The notes under the pieces were generated by a model, which made no database searches, was not told where the DNA came from, and worked only from the letters and a program-made list of their open reading frames with translations. This document shows positions 15,563 to 21,744 of a DNA stretch of 37,727 bases, piece after piece (position 1 is the stretch's first letter; each line of letters starts with the position of its first letter). The DNA is taken from the IMG/VR virus record IMGVR_UViG_3300040810_000461, positions 1 to 37,727 of that record; one strand, 5' to 3'. This DNA is from a virus. The position numbers were made by a program, and so were the translations under genes.

Positions 15563-17223
15563 AGTGCTTCCTCCTCCGGTGGCGTGTAATCAGACAGACG
15601 CCCTGTGTCCATGTTGTACAGCAGGTGGCCCGCTGGTCCGGTGATGCCGCTGAAGCGGTTCTTCAGCACACGTATGTGCGTGGTGTTGCGCTCCGTTGGG
15701 TCTTCAGCTTGGCCGTTACGCTCCAAGCCAATCACAAAGTCACTGAGCTGAGCAATGGACGCTGAGCCCCGTAGCTGTGCGACTGACGTAACGGCCCCTT
15801 CCTCGTGGCCCTTACCGTCAGGGCGCTTGAGGTGAGACACAGCGAACAGCACAATGCCTGTGTCCTGGGTTAGCGTACGCAGCTTCGTCATGATCTCGTC
15901 AAGGGCCTTGCGTTCATCACCATGCTGCCCTGCCGACACCAAGATACTGATGTGGTCAAGGACAATGACGTTGCAGTCAAGCGCCTTTGCCATGAAGCGT
16001 ACACGGGACACGACATCATCAACGCTAGCGCCTGTGTCGAAGCTGGCGTCCATGATGAACAGCCTGTCGTCCCCATACACCCGCTCATAGGCGTCTAAAT
16101 AGTCCTGTGAGCCGCGCACCACCCTGCTGATGGGCAGGTGTAGCGGGGTGTCTAGATCGACGCTCATGAAGCCCTCAGCGGTGCGCTCGACGCTCTCTTC
16201 CATGAACAGACAGCCGATGCGATTGCTGGTGGTGTTCTTCACGTGCATTACGATTTCACGCAGGATGCTAGACTTGCCCAACCCGCTACCTGCTGCGATG
16301 GTGATCAGCTCCGTAGGACGAAAGCCATAGGTTAGTTCATTTAGCTTAGTCCAGGGGTACTCGCCAAGGCAAGGCGGACGCGGTGCTAGCAGGCGTTCAA
16401 GCAGCTCCTCCTTCGACAGCACACCCTTCGGCGTATAGATTGAGGCTTGCCAGTAGGCATCCGTAAACTCCTTCTTACGGCCAGCCTTCAGGTAGTCACA
16501 AGCGTCCTTGCCAAGCCGTGCGTCAAGCTTCATGACACGCAGCTTACCTGCGAACACTTCCGCTGCCTTCTCGACAGCTTCCTTGCCCGCACTGTCAGCG
16601 TCAAAGCACAAGACGATTTCGTCGAAGCCGTCAAGGAACTTATACGCTGCCTTGAAGTCTTTACCTGCGCTGCCAGCGCCGTTCTTCAGGGACACAACAG
16701 CAGCTTTGTTATCAAACATTTGGCTAGCCGCTAGCGCGTCAAGCTCACCCTCAGTGACCACAATGCGTCGCTGCTGGTGGTTGCCGTAGCGCTGCTGTCC
16801 GAAAAGCCCTGCGTCTTTGGTGTTACCAACAGAGATAAAGCCTTTGGTCGATACGGTGCGTACCTTGAAGCCTATCGGCTCTGCGCTTTCTTCGCTGAAG
16901 TAGGGGTAGTAGTGCTTATCACCATCCACTACGACACCGTATAGCTTGGCGTAAGTGGACGTTATGCTGCGCTCTGGGATGCTAGAGGCAGGCGCTGCGG
17001 CCCACTTAGCGACTAAGCGCTCCAGCTCTAGGTCTTTAGTTAGTGCAACCTCCATGCGTGGCCTCTCGTAGTGGGTTTCGTAAGGTGTTTTTGGCGCTGC
17101 TGTCGGTGTCTGACAAGCGAAGCAGTAGTAGCTGCCGTCACTGTACTCTGCGTTGGCGTCGCTGCTACCACAAGCGTCACACGCTACGTGTCTTACAAAC
17201 TTTGCCTTGTCCGTTGTGTACAT
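15559..17223 (-). CDS. Primase-helicase (T7 gp4-like)
   Basis: A 554-residue bifunctional protein. A zinc finger (C15, C18, C34, C37) recognises primase sites. The TOPRIM primase domain has EGE (158-160) and DAD (208-210). The RecA-like hexameric helicase has Walker A GSGLGKSS (312-319), catalytic Glu in MEES (341-344), Walker B VIVLDH (419-424), and a Gly/Ser arginine-finger region near 485-535. The length equals T7 gp4 (566). The ATG at 17223 has GGAGG upstream and lies only about 18 bases from the predicted transcript start of its own promoter. It works with PolA and SSB at the fork. Confidence 0.95.
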   Translation of the reverse strand: MYTTDKAKFVRHVACDACGSSDANAEYSDGSYYCFACQTPTAAPKTPYETHYERPRMEVALTKDLELERLVAKWAAAPASSIPERSITSTYAKLYGVVVDGDKHYYPYFSEESAEPIGFKVRTVSTKGFISVGNTKDAGLFGQQRYGNHQQRRIVVTEGELDALAASQMFDNKAAVVSLKNGAGSAGKDFKAAYKFLDGFDEIVLCFDADSAGKEAVEKAAEVFAGKLRVMKLDARLGKDACDYLKAGRKKEFTDAYWQASIYTPKGVLSKEELLERLLAPRPPCLGEYPWTKLNELTYGFRPTELITIAAGSGLGKSSILREIVMHVKNTTSNRIGCLFMEESVERTAEGFMSVDLDTPLHLPISRVVRGSQDYLDAYERVYGDDRLFIMDASFDTGASVDDVVSRVRFMAKALDCNVIVLDHISILVSAGQHGDERKALDEIMTKLRTLTQDTGIVLFAVSHLKRPDGKGHEEGAVTSVAQLRGSASIAQLSDFVIGLERNGQAEDPTERNTTHIRVLKNRFSGITGPAGHLLYNMDTGRLSDYTPPEEEAL

Positions 17224-17247
17224 TACGTCCTCCGCAAAGGGCCTAAC

Positions 17248-17276
17248 ATCTTACCATATTTTTCGATCATTGTCAA
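17248..17276 (-). promoter_or_regulatory. Predicted sigma70-type promoter for primase-helicase
   Basis: Minus strand: TTGACA (17276-17271), 17-base spacer, TAAGAT (17253-17248) preceded by TATGG (extended -10). The -35 contains the TGA stop of the upstream small gene. The leader is very short, leaving just the GGAGG ribosome site before the ATG at 17223. Confidence 0.85.
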
Positions 17277-17431
17277 CTCTCTATCATGGACAATAGTAGG
17301 TTCACCACACTTTCTCCATACTCTTTTGCTATGTCGCGCATTGCAACCTCGGTGTCTGTCTCCGGGTTTGAGAGGTAGTAGTACAGCTCCTCCAGTTCCG
17401 GCTTCGTTATGTGGTCATATTGATTCGTCAT
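17273..17431 (-). CDS. Hypothetical small helical protein
   Basis: A 52-residue acidic protein starting at ATG 17431 behind GGAGGACG. It is mainly helical (KPELEELYYYLSNPETDTEVAMRDIAKEYGESVVNLLLSMI). It overlaps the preceding gene by 17 bases, and its stop codon is embedded in the -35 of the primase-helicase promoter. No family is recognised. It is the last of the small early genes. Confidence 0.65.
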   Translation of the reverse strand: MTNQYDHITKPELEELYYYLSNPETDTEVAMRDIAKEYGESVVNLLLSMIES

Positions 17432-17813
17432 CGTCCTCCCCGTCTTCTTCCGGCTCCCACTCGACAAAGAAGTCAAGCTCTTTACGGGAGCGTAGCGGCC
17501 CGTCTCCGGCCATGTAGCGCTCCTCCCCGTCCACGTTGGCGTAGTCCCCGTGCGTGCGGGAGAGGAGACTGTAGCGCGCCTCACGGCTAACATCAATCAT
17601 GTCCCACGAATTGTAGCCGCTGTCCATCTGCTGTTCCAGGTCACGCATTGCAGATTCACGGTCACGGCGGGCTTCACGTTCGATGTTATGCTGGCGGTAC
17701 TGCTCAGGCGTTATTGCCTGGGTCACGCCGCCCCTCGCTGCAAACTCTGCTATGTCGGCGGCGAGCTTGCGGCGCAGCGCTTCCTTCTCCTCAAGCGGTG
17801 TGTGTATTGTCAT
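17415..17813 (-). CDS. Hypothetical acidic protein
   Basis: A 132-residue protein starting at ATG 17813, where ATGA overlaps the upstream stop; GGAGGG lies 11 bases upstream. The N-terminal third is a charged helix (EEKEALRRKLAADIAEFAARGG), and Arg/Glu-rich helices follow (NIEREARRDRESAMRDLEQQM). The C-terminus is strikingly acidic (EWEPEEDGEDDDESI). Such tails can mimic DNA or contact polymerases, but there is no direct evidence here. It lies in the early block. Confidence 0.65.
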   Translation of the reverse strand: MTIHTPLEEKEALRRKLAADIAEFAARGGVTQAITPEQYRQHNIEREARRDRESAMRDLEQQMDSGYNSWDMIDVSREARYSLLSRTHGDYANVDGEERYMAGDGPLRSRKELDFFVEWEPEEDGEDDDESI

Positions 17814-18019
17814 ATAACAGCGGGCCCTCCATAGTATTCCATCACAATCTTTATGGCGTCGATGCGCTTCTGTATGTGCATCCTGTCCTCCTCTGTGTCC
17901 CATGCGTACACCCCGCCAGTGCCGCGCTCTTGCTCACACTCCAAAGCATCAAGCGCCATTGACAAATCGTGCAAGATGATGTCGTTAAGTTGCTCGTCGT
18001 TAAGCTCAAAGGTTGGCAT
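17810..18019 (-). CDS. Hypothetical small acidic protein
   Basis: A 69-residue protein. ATG 18019 overlaps the upstream stop (TAATG) behind GAGGAGGAA. It is helical with an acidic start (FELNDEQLNDIILHDLSMALDALECEQ) and a second helix (MHIQKRIDAIKIVMEYY). Its end overlaps the next gene as ATGA. It resembles a two-helix adaptor or inhibitor in shape only; no family is known to me. Confidence 0.65.
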   Translation of the reverse strand: MPTFELNDEQLNDIILHDLSMALDALECEQERGTGGVYAWDTEEDRMHIQKRIDAIKIVMEYYGGPAVI

Positions 18020-18198
18020 TACTGTTCCTCCTCGTCAGTGTTCAGTTTTTCATCAAGTAATTCAATAGCTTGCGCAATGTCAATAAGCAATCGCGCTTCG
18101 TCGTCGCTAAGCTGATGCTCTACACGGTACAGGATTTCGTACGTTTTGAGCAGCAGTTGGTATGCGTTAGCGCGCGCTGCGGTTAAGCTCTTCGTCAT
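18019..18198 (-). CDS. Hypothetical small helical protein
   Basis: A 59-residue protein from ATG 18198 behind AAGGAGAGCTGGG. A longer upstream extension would lie wholly within the neighbouring micro-gene and is rejected. It is nearly all helix (ARANAYQLLLKTYEILYRVEHQL, then EARLLIDIAQAIELLDEKL), ending DEEEQ. It overlaps the 39-residue gene at 18167-18286. No family is recognised. Confidence 0.6.
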   Translation of the reverse strand: MTKSLTAARANAYQLLLKTYEILYRVEHQLSDDEARLLIDIAQAIELLDEKLNTDEEEQ

Positions 18199-18286
18199 CC
18201 CAGCTCTCCTTGATCCATTCATCATACGTTAAGAAACATTTCCGGTGATAAGACCAGAACCGGCACAGCTTATACGGGTCACTCAT
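18167..18286 (-). CDS. 39-residue aromatic-rich micro-protein
   Basis: An ATG at 18286 overlaps the stop of the upstream 108-residue gene (ATGA) with AGGA 10 bases upstream; TAA is at 18167. The peptide is rich in Trp, Tyr, Phe and Cys (LCRFWSYHRKCFLTYDEWIKESWDDEE), an unusual composition for a chance frame. It fills the gap between two small genes and overlaps the next by 32 bases. The chain of overlaps is the main support; function unknown. Confidence 0.6.
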   Translation of the reverse strand: MSDPYKLCRFWSYHRKCFLTYDEWIKESWDDEELNRSAR

Positions 18287-18609
18287 AACGCTATCATCCT
18301 GTGATTGATAATGACTTGCACCGTTACGTCCCAATCGGTTGAATAAGCATACGCTGCGGCCATTTGTTTTGCAACTTCTATTACACGCTCGCGCACGTCA
18401 CCGTTAACGTGATCGGACCAGAATGGTATGGTGATGACGGGCTGCACCACGGAGTCGCAGTAAATCTTTATCAGAGCGTCCATATCGAAGCTCTCAGGCG
18501 ACGTAAAGGGGTTGGGCATAGGGCCGTACTGCCTAGCCTCAGCGGCCCGCATAGCGGCGTCTGCGGCGTCCTGGCCTGCCTGGATTAATTCGGCTGTCGT
18601 CATGGTCAT
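18283..18609 (-). CDS. Hypothetical early protein
   Basis: A 108-residue protein. ATG 18609 is preceded by GGGAGGTAGTGAA and overlaps the upstream stop as ATGA. The N-terminal Ala-rich helix (TAELIQAGQDAADAAMRAAEARQ) is followed by a Pro-rich linker (GPMPNPFTSPES) and a mixed alpha/beta region ending in a beta-like strand (WDVTVQVIINHRMIAL). No family is recognised. Confidence 0.65.
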   Translation of the reverse strand: MTMTTAELIQAGQDAADAAMRAAEARQYGPMPNPFTSPESFDMDALIKIYCDSVVQPVITIPFWSDHVNGDVRERVIEVAKQMAAAYAYSTDWDVTVQVIINHRMIAL

Positions 18610-18842
18610 TTCACTACCTCCCAGCGCTCTACGGTTTCATGCACTGCGCCCCAATTGGCAGGCAGTGAGATTTCGTTACGCAGCGAACCTTCACGCCTGT
18701 CCTGCTTCCACTTCACCAATTCCTCCATGCGCTTTTGGTACGGCTCGCCGTTCTTCAGGTAGCGGCAGCACTCAACGCGGCGGTGCTGCAAGTTAATGCC
18801 TAGCGTTAAGTACCGTTGAAGCTCTGTCGCGAACGTCACCAC
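18606..18842 (-). CDS. Hypothetical basic early protein
   Basis: A 78-residue protein from GTG 18842, behind GGAGGGTGT. It is basic (LQHRRVECCRYLKNGEPYQKRMEELVKWKQDRREG), then turns hydrophobic with Trp residues. It overlaps the repeat-protein gene by 7 bases and the next gene by 4 (ATGA). A second GTG directly follows the first, so the start could be one codon later. No function is known. Confidence 0.6.
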   Translation of the reverse strand: MVTFATELQRYLTLGINLQHRRVECCRYLKNGEPYQKRMEELVKWKQDRREGSLRNEISLPANWGAVHETVERWEVVK

Positions 18843-19147
18843 ACACCCTCCACAGCGTCAAGGTATTCTTCATGCGTTGTCCCGTGGTTGCTCCAGATTT
18901 TGCCGTATACGCTGCCTCGGACGCTGCCGTGGACGCTGCCCCATATACTGCCCCACAGGTGTCCCCATACGTTGCCGCGTATGCTGCATCGGACGCTGCC
19001 CCATACGTTGCCATGAACGCTGCCCCACACGTTGCCCATTACGTTGCCTCGGACGCTGCCCTTAACTTCTGAGACAAACAGCTTACCGTGCCTGTCACGC
19101 TCAAACTCTACAAGCTCTAGCATTTCCTTAATCGTTGGCGCTTTCAC
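18836..19147 (-). CDS. Tetrapeptide-repeat (G-x-V-x) protein, possible beta-helix
   Basis: A 103-residue protein from GTG 19147 (GTGA overlap with the upstream stop). Residues 30-85 are about fourteen near-perfect tetrapeptides of the form G-[NSH]-[VIL]-[WRHMY], for example GNVWGSVHGNVW. Regular spacing of Val/Ile every four residues with Gly and Trp predicts a small beta-helix or beta-roll. The N-terminal 28 residues are an acidic helix and the last 20 an acidic/aromatic cap. The 12-base DNA repeat also creates long spurious frames on the other strand. Phage proteins with GxVxGxV tracts are common but uncharacterised. Confidence 0.7.
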   Translation of the reverse strand: MKAPTIKEMLELVEFERDRHGKLFVSEVKGSVRGNVMGNVWGSVHGNVWGSVRCSIRGNVWGHLWGSIWGSVHGSVRGSVYGKIWSNHGTTHEEYLDAVEGVW

Positions 19148-19428
19148 AACCCATACTCCTCTTGCCAGTCCGTTACGGCTTCCATGTAGTCGTCAATCGC
19201 TTGATAATACAGCGAGTCTATGGCTTCCGCTAGTGCTTCCTCAAAGCCAGCGAAGCGCTTTCCAACGGCCAGCAGCAAGGGCGTTAGGTCGTCGCCTATG
19301 GGAATATAAAGCTCGTCCGCATCGCCTGCCGTTATGGTTTCGCGGAGCCACTCTTTAGCCAGCGCTTCCCGTATCTTGGCCTTTTCGCAAAGCCATTCAT
19401 AATGATCGTCATAGTCTATGTTAGCCAT
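19144..19428 (-). CDS. Hypothetical acidic early protein
   Basis: A 94-residue acidic protein with ATG 19428 behind GAGGCTAGCACA. It is helical throughout: DDHYEWLCEKAKIREALAKEWL, then FAGFEEALAEAIDSLYYQAIDDYMEAVTDWQEE. The stop overlaps the GTG of the repeat protein. Small acidic early proteins often bind host enzymes; nothing in the sequence names a target. Confidence 0.65.
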   Translation of the reverse strand: MANIDYDDHYEWLCEKAKIREALAKEWLRETITAGDADELYIPIGDDLTPLLLAVGKRFAGFEEALAEAIDSLYYQAIDDYMEAVTDWQEEYGL

Positions 19429-19432
19429 TGTG

Positions 19433-19636
19433 CTAGCCTCTTTGCTTGCGATTCTTGATGCGCTCGCGCACCATTAATATAATATTGATTGCCGTTAACG
19501 CTGGTCCAAGTGTTACAATTAACACATATTCCCAGACATTGAAAGTCTTTTTCCCGCTGTGGAAATCCTCTGCCCACATGGCGACGGCACATATAAAACC
19601 TAAGGCAAGATAAACAGTTAAAGCATTGATTTCCAT
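19433..19636 (-). CDS. Small membrane protein, two predicted helices
   Basis: A 67-residue protein from ATG 19636 behind GAGGGAAACACT. Two hydrophobic segments (residues about 4-22 LTVYLALGFICAVAMWA, and 34-56 EYVLIVTLGPALTAINIILMV) are joined by a short polar loop containing a Lys pair; the tail is basic (RERIKNRKQRG), implying cytoplasmic ends. As an early gene product it is more likely to modify the host membrane or exclude other phages than to lyse the cell; this is speculation. Confidence 0.65.
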   Translation of the reverse strand: MEINALTVYLALGFICAVAMWAEDFHSGKKTFNVWEYVLIVTLGPALTAINIILMVRERIKNRKQRG

Positions 19637-19646
19637 AGTGTTTCCC

Positions 19647-19805
19647 TCACATTGTAAACAGTAGCGATACAGTGAGCCACCACGTCCCAAGCACTATGGG
19701 GAGCGTTGCGGCAATGACTAGGCCCGCGATGGCCATGCCGGCCCATGCTGCCCAGCGATTAAGCCGGGCGTGCCTTTCGTATGCTTTGCGTGCTGCGCTG
19801 TTCAT
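19647..19805 (-). CDS. Small membrane protein, single or double helix
   Basis: A 52-residue protein from ATG 19805 with GGGGAGG just 4 bases upstream and an ATGA overlap with the upstream stop. The N-terminus is basic (ARKAYERHARLNRW) and is followed by an Ala/Ile/Leu-rich hydrophobic stretch (residues 18-50, AGMAIAGLVIAATLPIVLGTWWLTVSLLF). Topology is probably N-in. It sits directly before another small membrane protein, so they may act together. Confidence 0.6.
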   Translation of the reverse strand: MNSAARKAYERHARLNRWAAWAGMAIAGLVIAATLPIVLGTWWLTVSLLFTM

Positions 19806-20062
19806 GCTGCCTCCCCTGCCCATAGTGCGTCTAAGCTGGACAATGCGTACATGTAGCGCATCCGCCCGTTGTAGCGGTGACACGTCACGGCCATGCCGTC
19901 ACTATGGCGCACAAACACGCGCTCTTTACCTTGCAAGTCTGAGAGCACTAGGCCGCTAGCGGTGCGCTTGTAAAAGCCGTTCACGGTACCGGTGCGGTCG
20001 AACAGAGACTCCACGGCCTCCCTATCGTTCTTCGCGTATTTCTTTCCATTGTAAGTGATCAT
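19802..20062 (-). CDS. Hypothetical early protein
   Basis: An 86-residue protein beginning MITYNGKKY from ATG 20062 behind GGAGGCGGCAGC. It has a basic N-terminus, a central part with alternating beta-like strands (GTVNGFYKRTASGLVLSDLQGKERVFVRH) and a Tyr/Met-rich C-terminal half. The stop overlaps the following ATG (ATGA). No family is recognised; the beta-rich pattern suggests a small barrel. Confidence 0.6.
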   Translation of the reverse strand: MITYNGKKYAKNDREAVESLFDRTGTVNGFYKRTASGLVLSDLQGKERVFVRHSDGMAVTCHRYNGRMRYMYALSSLDALWAGEAA

Positions 20063-20074
20063 GCTGCCGCCTCC

Positions 20075-20314
20075 CTACGCATTCGCTGCGATGTTATCGA
20101 AAAACTCTTGCGGCTCATGCTCTGCGCTATCCTTGAACGGCCCGAGCCATTGGTTGATATGCTTCGACGTGGTGACGCTCCACTTCTTAGCCGTGCGGAC
20201 GTAACGCCCGCTGGGCAGCAACGCAGCAACTGGCGTACGATAGCTGAAGAAAACCACCGTGCCTTCCGTCAGGGTTAGTTCCGTTTTGTTGGCGCCAAGA
20301 TTGTTAAGTTTCAT
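20075..20314 (-). CDS. Conserved-looking small phage protein (TPVAA / SKHINQWL type)
   Basis: A 79-residue protein from ATG 20314 behind GGAGAACGACACG. The pattern KLNNLGANKTELTL, VVFFSYRTPVAALLPSGRYVRT and TTSKHINQWL resembles small proteins I know from T7-like and other phages, probably a beta-rich fold with a helical end. I cannot assign a function. It lies in the first part of the early transcript. Confidence 0.65.
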   Translation of the reverse strand: MKLNNLGANKTELTLTEGTVVFFSYRTPVAALLPSGRYVRTAKKWSVTTSKHINQWLGPFKDSAEHEPQEFFDNIAANA

Positions 20315-20379
20315 CGTGTCGTTCTCCGTTTAATTCTGCGGCTTGCCTCATCAGCGCGCGGGGAGCCATCCCGTCACGG

Positions 20380-20395
20380 ACGCCCTGGTGGGCGT
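20380..20395 (-). other. Intergenic RNA hairpin in the early transcript
   Basis: ACGCCC, loop of four, GGGCGT (on the minus strand the loop is ACCA). It lies just 3' of the stop at 20402 in an 87-base gap without a T-run, so it is more likely an RNA stability or processing element than a strong terminator. Confidence 0.45.
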
Positions 20396-20401
20396 TTCGG
20401 C

Positions 20402-20605
20402 TTAGCGCGGCTCAAGCTCCCTGATGCGAGCGCGGAAGGCGTCGGTCAGGGCCTTATAGGTGCCGTTCTCTTCGATGAGTACGGCGTTCTGAATGGCGTA
20501 GAAGACGCGCAGGGCGCCACCCCTAGCGGCAACATCGCCACCCTCATGCAAAGCTTCTGCTATCAGGGTGCCTAGTTCGTTGGCGGTGCGTTTGTTTAAC
20601 TCCAT
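20402..20605 (-). CDS. Hypothetical early protein
   Basis: A 67-residue protein from ATG 20605 behind GAGGAGCACACACA; an upstream in-frame extension would run through a hairpin and is rejected. It is helical (RTANELGTLIAEALHEGG, then GGALRVFYAIQNAVLIEENGTYKALTDAFRARIRELE). Hairpins flank the gene on both sides (20380-20395 and 20621-20636), so its mRNA segment may be processed separately. No family is recognised. Confidence 0.6.
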   Translation of the reverse strand: MELNKRTANELGTLIAEALHEGGDVAARGGALRVFYAIQNAVLIEENGTYKALTDAFRARIRELEPR

Positions 20606-20620
20606 TGTGTGTGCTCCTCT

Positions 20621-20636
20621 GCGCCCCGAAGGGCGC
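20621..20636 (-). other. Hairpin with UUCG tetraloop in the early transcript
   Basis: On the minus strand: GCGCCC-TTCG-GGGCGC, a 6-base GC stem with the exceptionally stable C(UUCG)G tetraloop. It sits between the stop at 20652 and the ribosome site of the gene at 20605. There is no T-run, so a role in RNA stability or processing is likelier than termination. Confidence 0.6.
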
Positions 20637-20651
20637 GCTATGGTTGATTGT

Positions 20652-20945
20652 TTAGGCGCGGGCACCGTTCAGGCGGGCCATCCGGTTGCGCATGAAGCGC
20701 TCGTAATGGCCAAGATCGGGGCCCGTTTCCGCCTCAACGTGAACAAAATCATTAAGCAAAAAATCGGCAATGTCTTGCATTGCTTCAAAGTAGTTATGCT
20801 TGAACCGGACAAACAAAGTTTCGTCTGCATCGCTATCGCGAAATACGACACGATAGTTAAACTTATCGTTGCCGTCCATTACCAAAGCCTCTAGGCCTTC
20901 TTCTTCGTTGCGATACGTAGCGATGATTTCTTGTGCGTAGTTCAT
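20652..20945 (-). CDS. Hypothetical early protein
   Basis: A 97-residue protein from ATG 20945 with GGAG 9 bases upstream. It has an N-terminal helix (NYAQEIIATYRNEEEGLEAL), a beta-like central part (KFNYRVVFRDSDADETLFVRFKH), then an aromatic helix (YFEAMQDIADFLLNDFVHVEAE). It is the second gene of the early transcript, a position where host take-over proteins usually lie; the function is unknown. Confidence 0.65.
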   Translation of the reverse strand: MNYAQEIIATYRNEEEGLEALVMDGNDKFNYRVVFRDSDADETLFVRFKHNYFEAMQDIADFLLNDFVHVEAETGPDLGHYERFMRNRMARLNGARA

Positions 20946-20949
20946 TGTT

Positions 20950-21126
20950 TTACACTCCAAGGTTGGCAAGAGTAGCGAACAGGAAAACGAACAGGGGAGC
21001 CGTTGCGATGGCGTAGCCCATCAAGCCACCAGCAGGTAGCTTTGGCGCCGGGTCGCAATCATCAAGATCGGCAAGGCGTTGCTTTATGCGTGCATTAATA
21101 GCTTCAAGGCGTTGCATGTGGTCCAT
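20950..21126 (-). CDS. First early gene: small protein with C-terminal membrane helix
   Basis: A 58-residue protein from ATG 21126 behind GGAGCAGCACAC. An upstream in-frame ATG (21171) would overlap the promoter -10 and is rejected. Residues 1-25 are a basic helix (HMQRLEAINARIKQRLADLDD); residues 36-58 are hydrophobic (GYAIATAPLFVFLFATLANLGV), a C-tail membrane anchor. It is the first gene after the early promoter and so should be made immediately on infection. Confidence 0.65.
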   Translation of the reverse strand: MDHMQRLEAINARIKQRLADLDDCDPAPKLPAGGLMGYAIATAPLFVFLFATLANLGV

Positions 21127-21144
21127 GTGTGCTGCTCCGTTTGG

Positions 21145-21161
21145 GCCTTGTCCGTCAAGGC
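21145..21161 (-). other. 5'-terminal hairpin of the early transcript
   Basis: Minus strand: GCCTTG-ACGGA-CAAGGC, a perfect 6-base stem with a 5-base loop. It begins about 2 bases after the transcript start predicted from the promoter at 21170-21198. Hairpins at the very 5' end typically protect mRNA from decay. Confidence 0.5.
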
Positions 21162-21169
21162 ATGAGTGC

Positions 21170-21198
21170 ATGGTAGGGAGCGCTTAGCACACTGTCAA
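21170..21198 (-). promoter_or_regulatory. Predicted early promoter (minus arm)
   Basis: Minus strand: TTGACA (21198-21193), 17-base spacer, TACCAT (21175-21170). The -35 is perfect, but the -10 is weaker and lacks the TGR extension seen at the other six sites. Position at the head of the leftward arm supports it. Confidence 0.55.
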
Positions 21199-21353
21199 GC
21201 CCACGAAACGACCGTTCGTCGGTAGGGATGCTATGCATGGAGCGTGCCAATCCGTGACGCGGTGCTGACGCGTTGCTGCCGTAGCGGCTCCCGCCTTGCC
21301 CCCTTTCTGCTACCAATTTGGTATAGAATACGCTGCGCGACCGCTGCGCTAGC

Positions 21354-21396
21354 CGTATGAGCCAGCTTCATGTTGCGTATGAGCCTACTGCATGTT
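21354..21396 (+). repeat. Two imperfect 21-base direct repeats (22-base period)
   Basis: CGTATGAGCC at 21354-21363 and 21376-21385, each followed by a diverged middle and CATGTT. A period of 22 bases places them about two helical turns apart, on the same face of the DNA. Confidence 0.65.
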
Positions 21397-21410
21397 AACA
21401 CTGCTTACAT

Positions 21411-21444
21411 TGCGCGGGCGGGGTGGCCCTATGCGCGGGCGGGG
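21411..21444 (+). repeat. GC-rich direct repeat pair (21-base period) with G-runs
   Basis: TGCGCGGGCGGGG at 21411-21423 and 21432-21444, followed by more G-runs up to 21449. Five runs of at least three G lie within about 35 bases, enough in principle for a G-quadruplex on the plus strand. Confidence 0.6.
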
Positions 21445-21610
21445 GAGGGCCTGTCTAGGCGGCTGTCGATGGGGGGTGCTGCTCAGCTTTGCAAAAAGTA
21501 ACTTTTGAGTATCCAAGTGGATACAAAATGCAACACTTTGCACACAACCAAACTGCCCGCAACGCCCCATAACGCCTGCAAATTGTACAAAAAGTGATCA
21601 ATTTGGAAAA

Positions 21611-21682
21611 CTGCATGCGCCGTAGCGCTCTGCATGGGCCGCTACGCTACCTTTTAAGCAACTGCATGGGCCGTTAAGCTAC
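21611..21682 (+). repeat. Three iteron-like repeats CTGCATGSGCCG...
   Basis: Copies at 21611-21629, 21630-21650 and 21662-21682 share CTGCATG(G/C)GCCG followed by TAGCGCT, CTACGCTAC or TTAAGCTAC. The last two are 32 bases apart and share the preceding context. They end 17 bases upstream of the -35 of the terS promoter, so they could bind a regulator of the late arm or an initiator. Confidence 0.65.
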
Positions 21683-21699
21683 TATTTACCCTTCAGCTA

Positions 21700-21728
21700 T
21701 TGACTTTTGCTTTAAAATATGATAAGAT
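21700..21728 (+). promoter_or_regulatory. Predicted sigma70-type promoter for the late (plus) arm
   Basis: TTGACT (21700-21705), 17-base spacer, TAAGAT (21723-21728) with TATGA before it (extended -10). The 19 bases AAAATATGATAAGATATAT are shared exactly with the promoter at 27455-27483. The predicted start is near 21735, about 159 bases before terS. Confidence 0.85.
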
Positions 21729-21744
21729 ATATGCTATTGTTTAG

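Larger units (their letters stand above)
21199..21699. promoter_or_regulatory. Divergent intergenic control region (candidate origin/operators), no gene seen
   Basis: Together with its flanks (21172-21893) this is the only gap over 300 bases, lying between the two arms. It holds a TACCAA-T-TTGGTA palindrome (21311-21323), two 21-base imperfect repeats starting CGTATGAGCC (21354, 21376), and a GC-rich pair TGCGCGGGCGGGG (21411, 21432) with runs of three to five G. It also holds AAAAGT-A-ACTTTT (21494-21506), GTATCC-AAGT-GGATAC (21509-21524), AAATTG...CAATTT (21580-21604), and three CTGCATG(G/C)GCC repeats. Such density of repeats at a divergence point is typical of origins and operators; which one applies cannot be told from sequence. 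Confidence 0.6.

Noticed and set aside
18816-19072. Several plus-strand frames rich in Pro, Cys or Ala opposite the GxVx repeat gene
   Set aside because: They arise from the 12-base repeat periodicity, not from independent genes; the minus-strand gene has the operon context and start signals.
19460-19490. TTGATG-N17-TATAAT on the plus strand
   Set aside because: It points against the early arm with no plus-strand gene downstream and lacks the TGR-TAAGAT form of the phage promoters; probably chance in an AT-rich spot.
7447-21198. T7-type RNA polymerase, integrase, thymidylate synthase, DNA ligase
   Set aside because: Looked for in every sizeable gene; no matching motifs are present in this complete genome.
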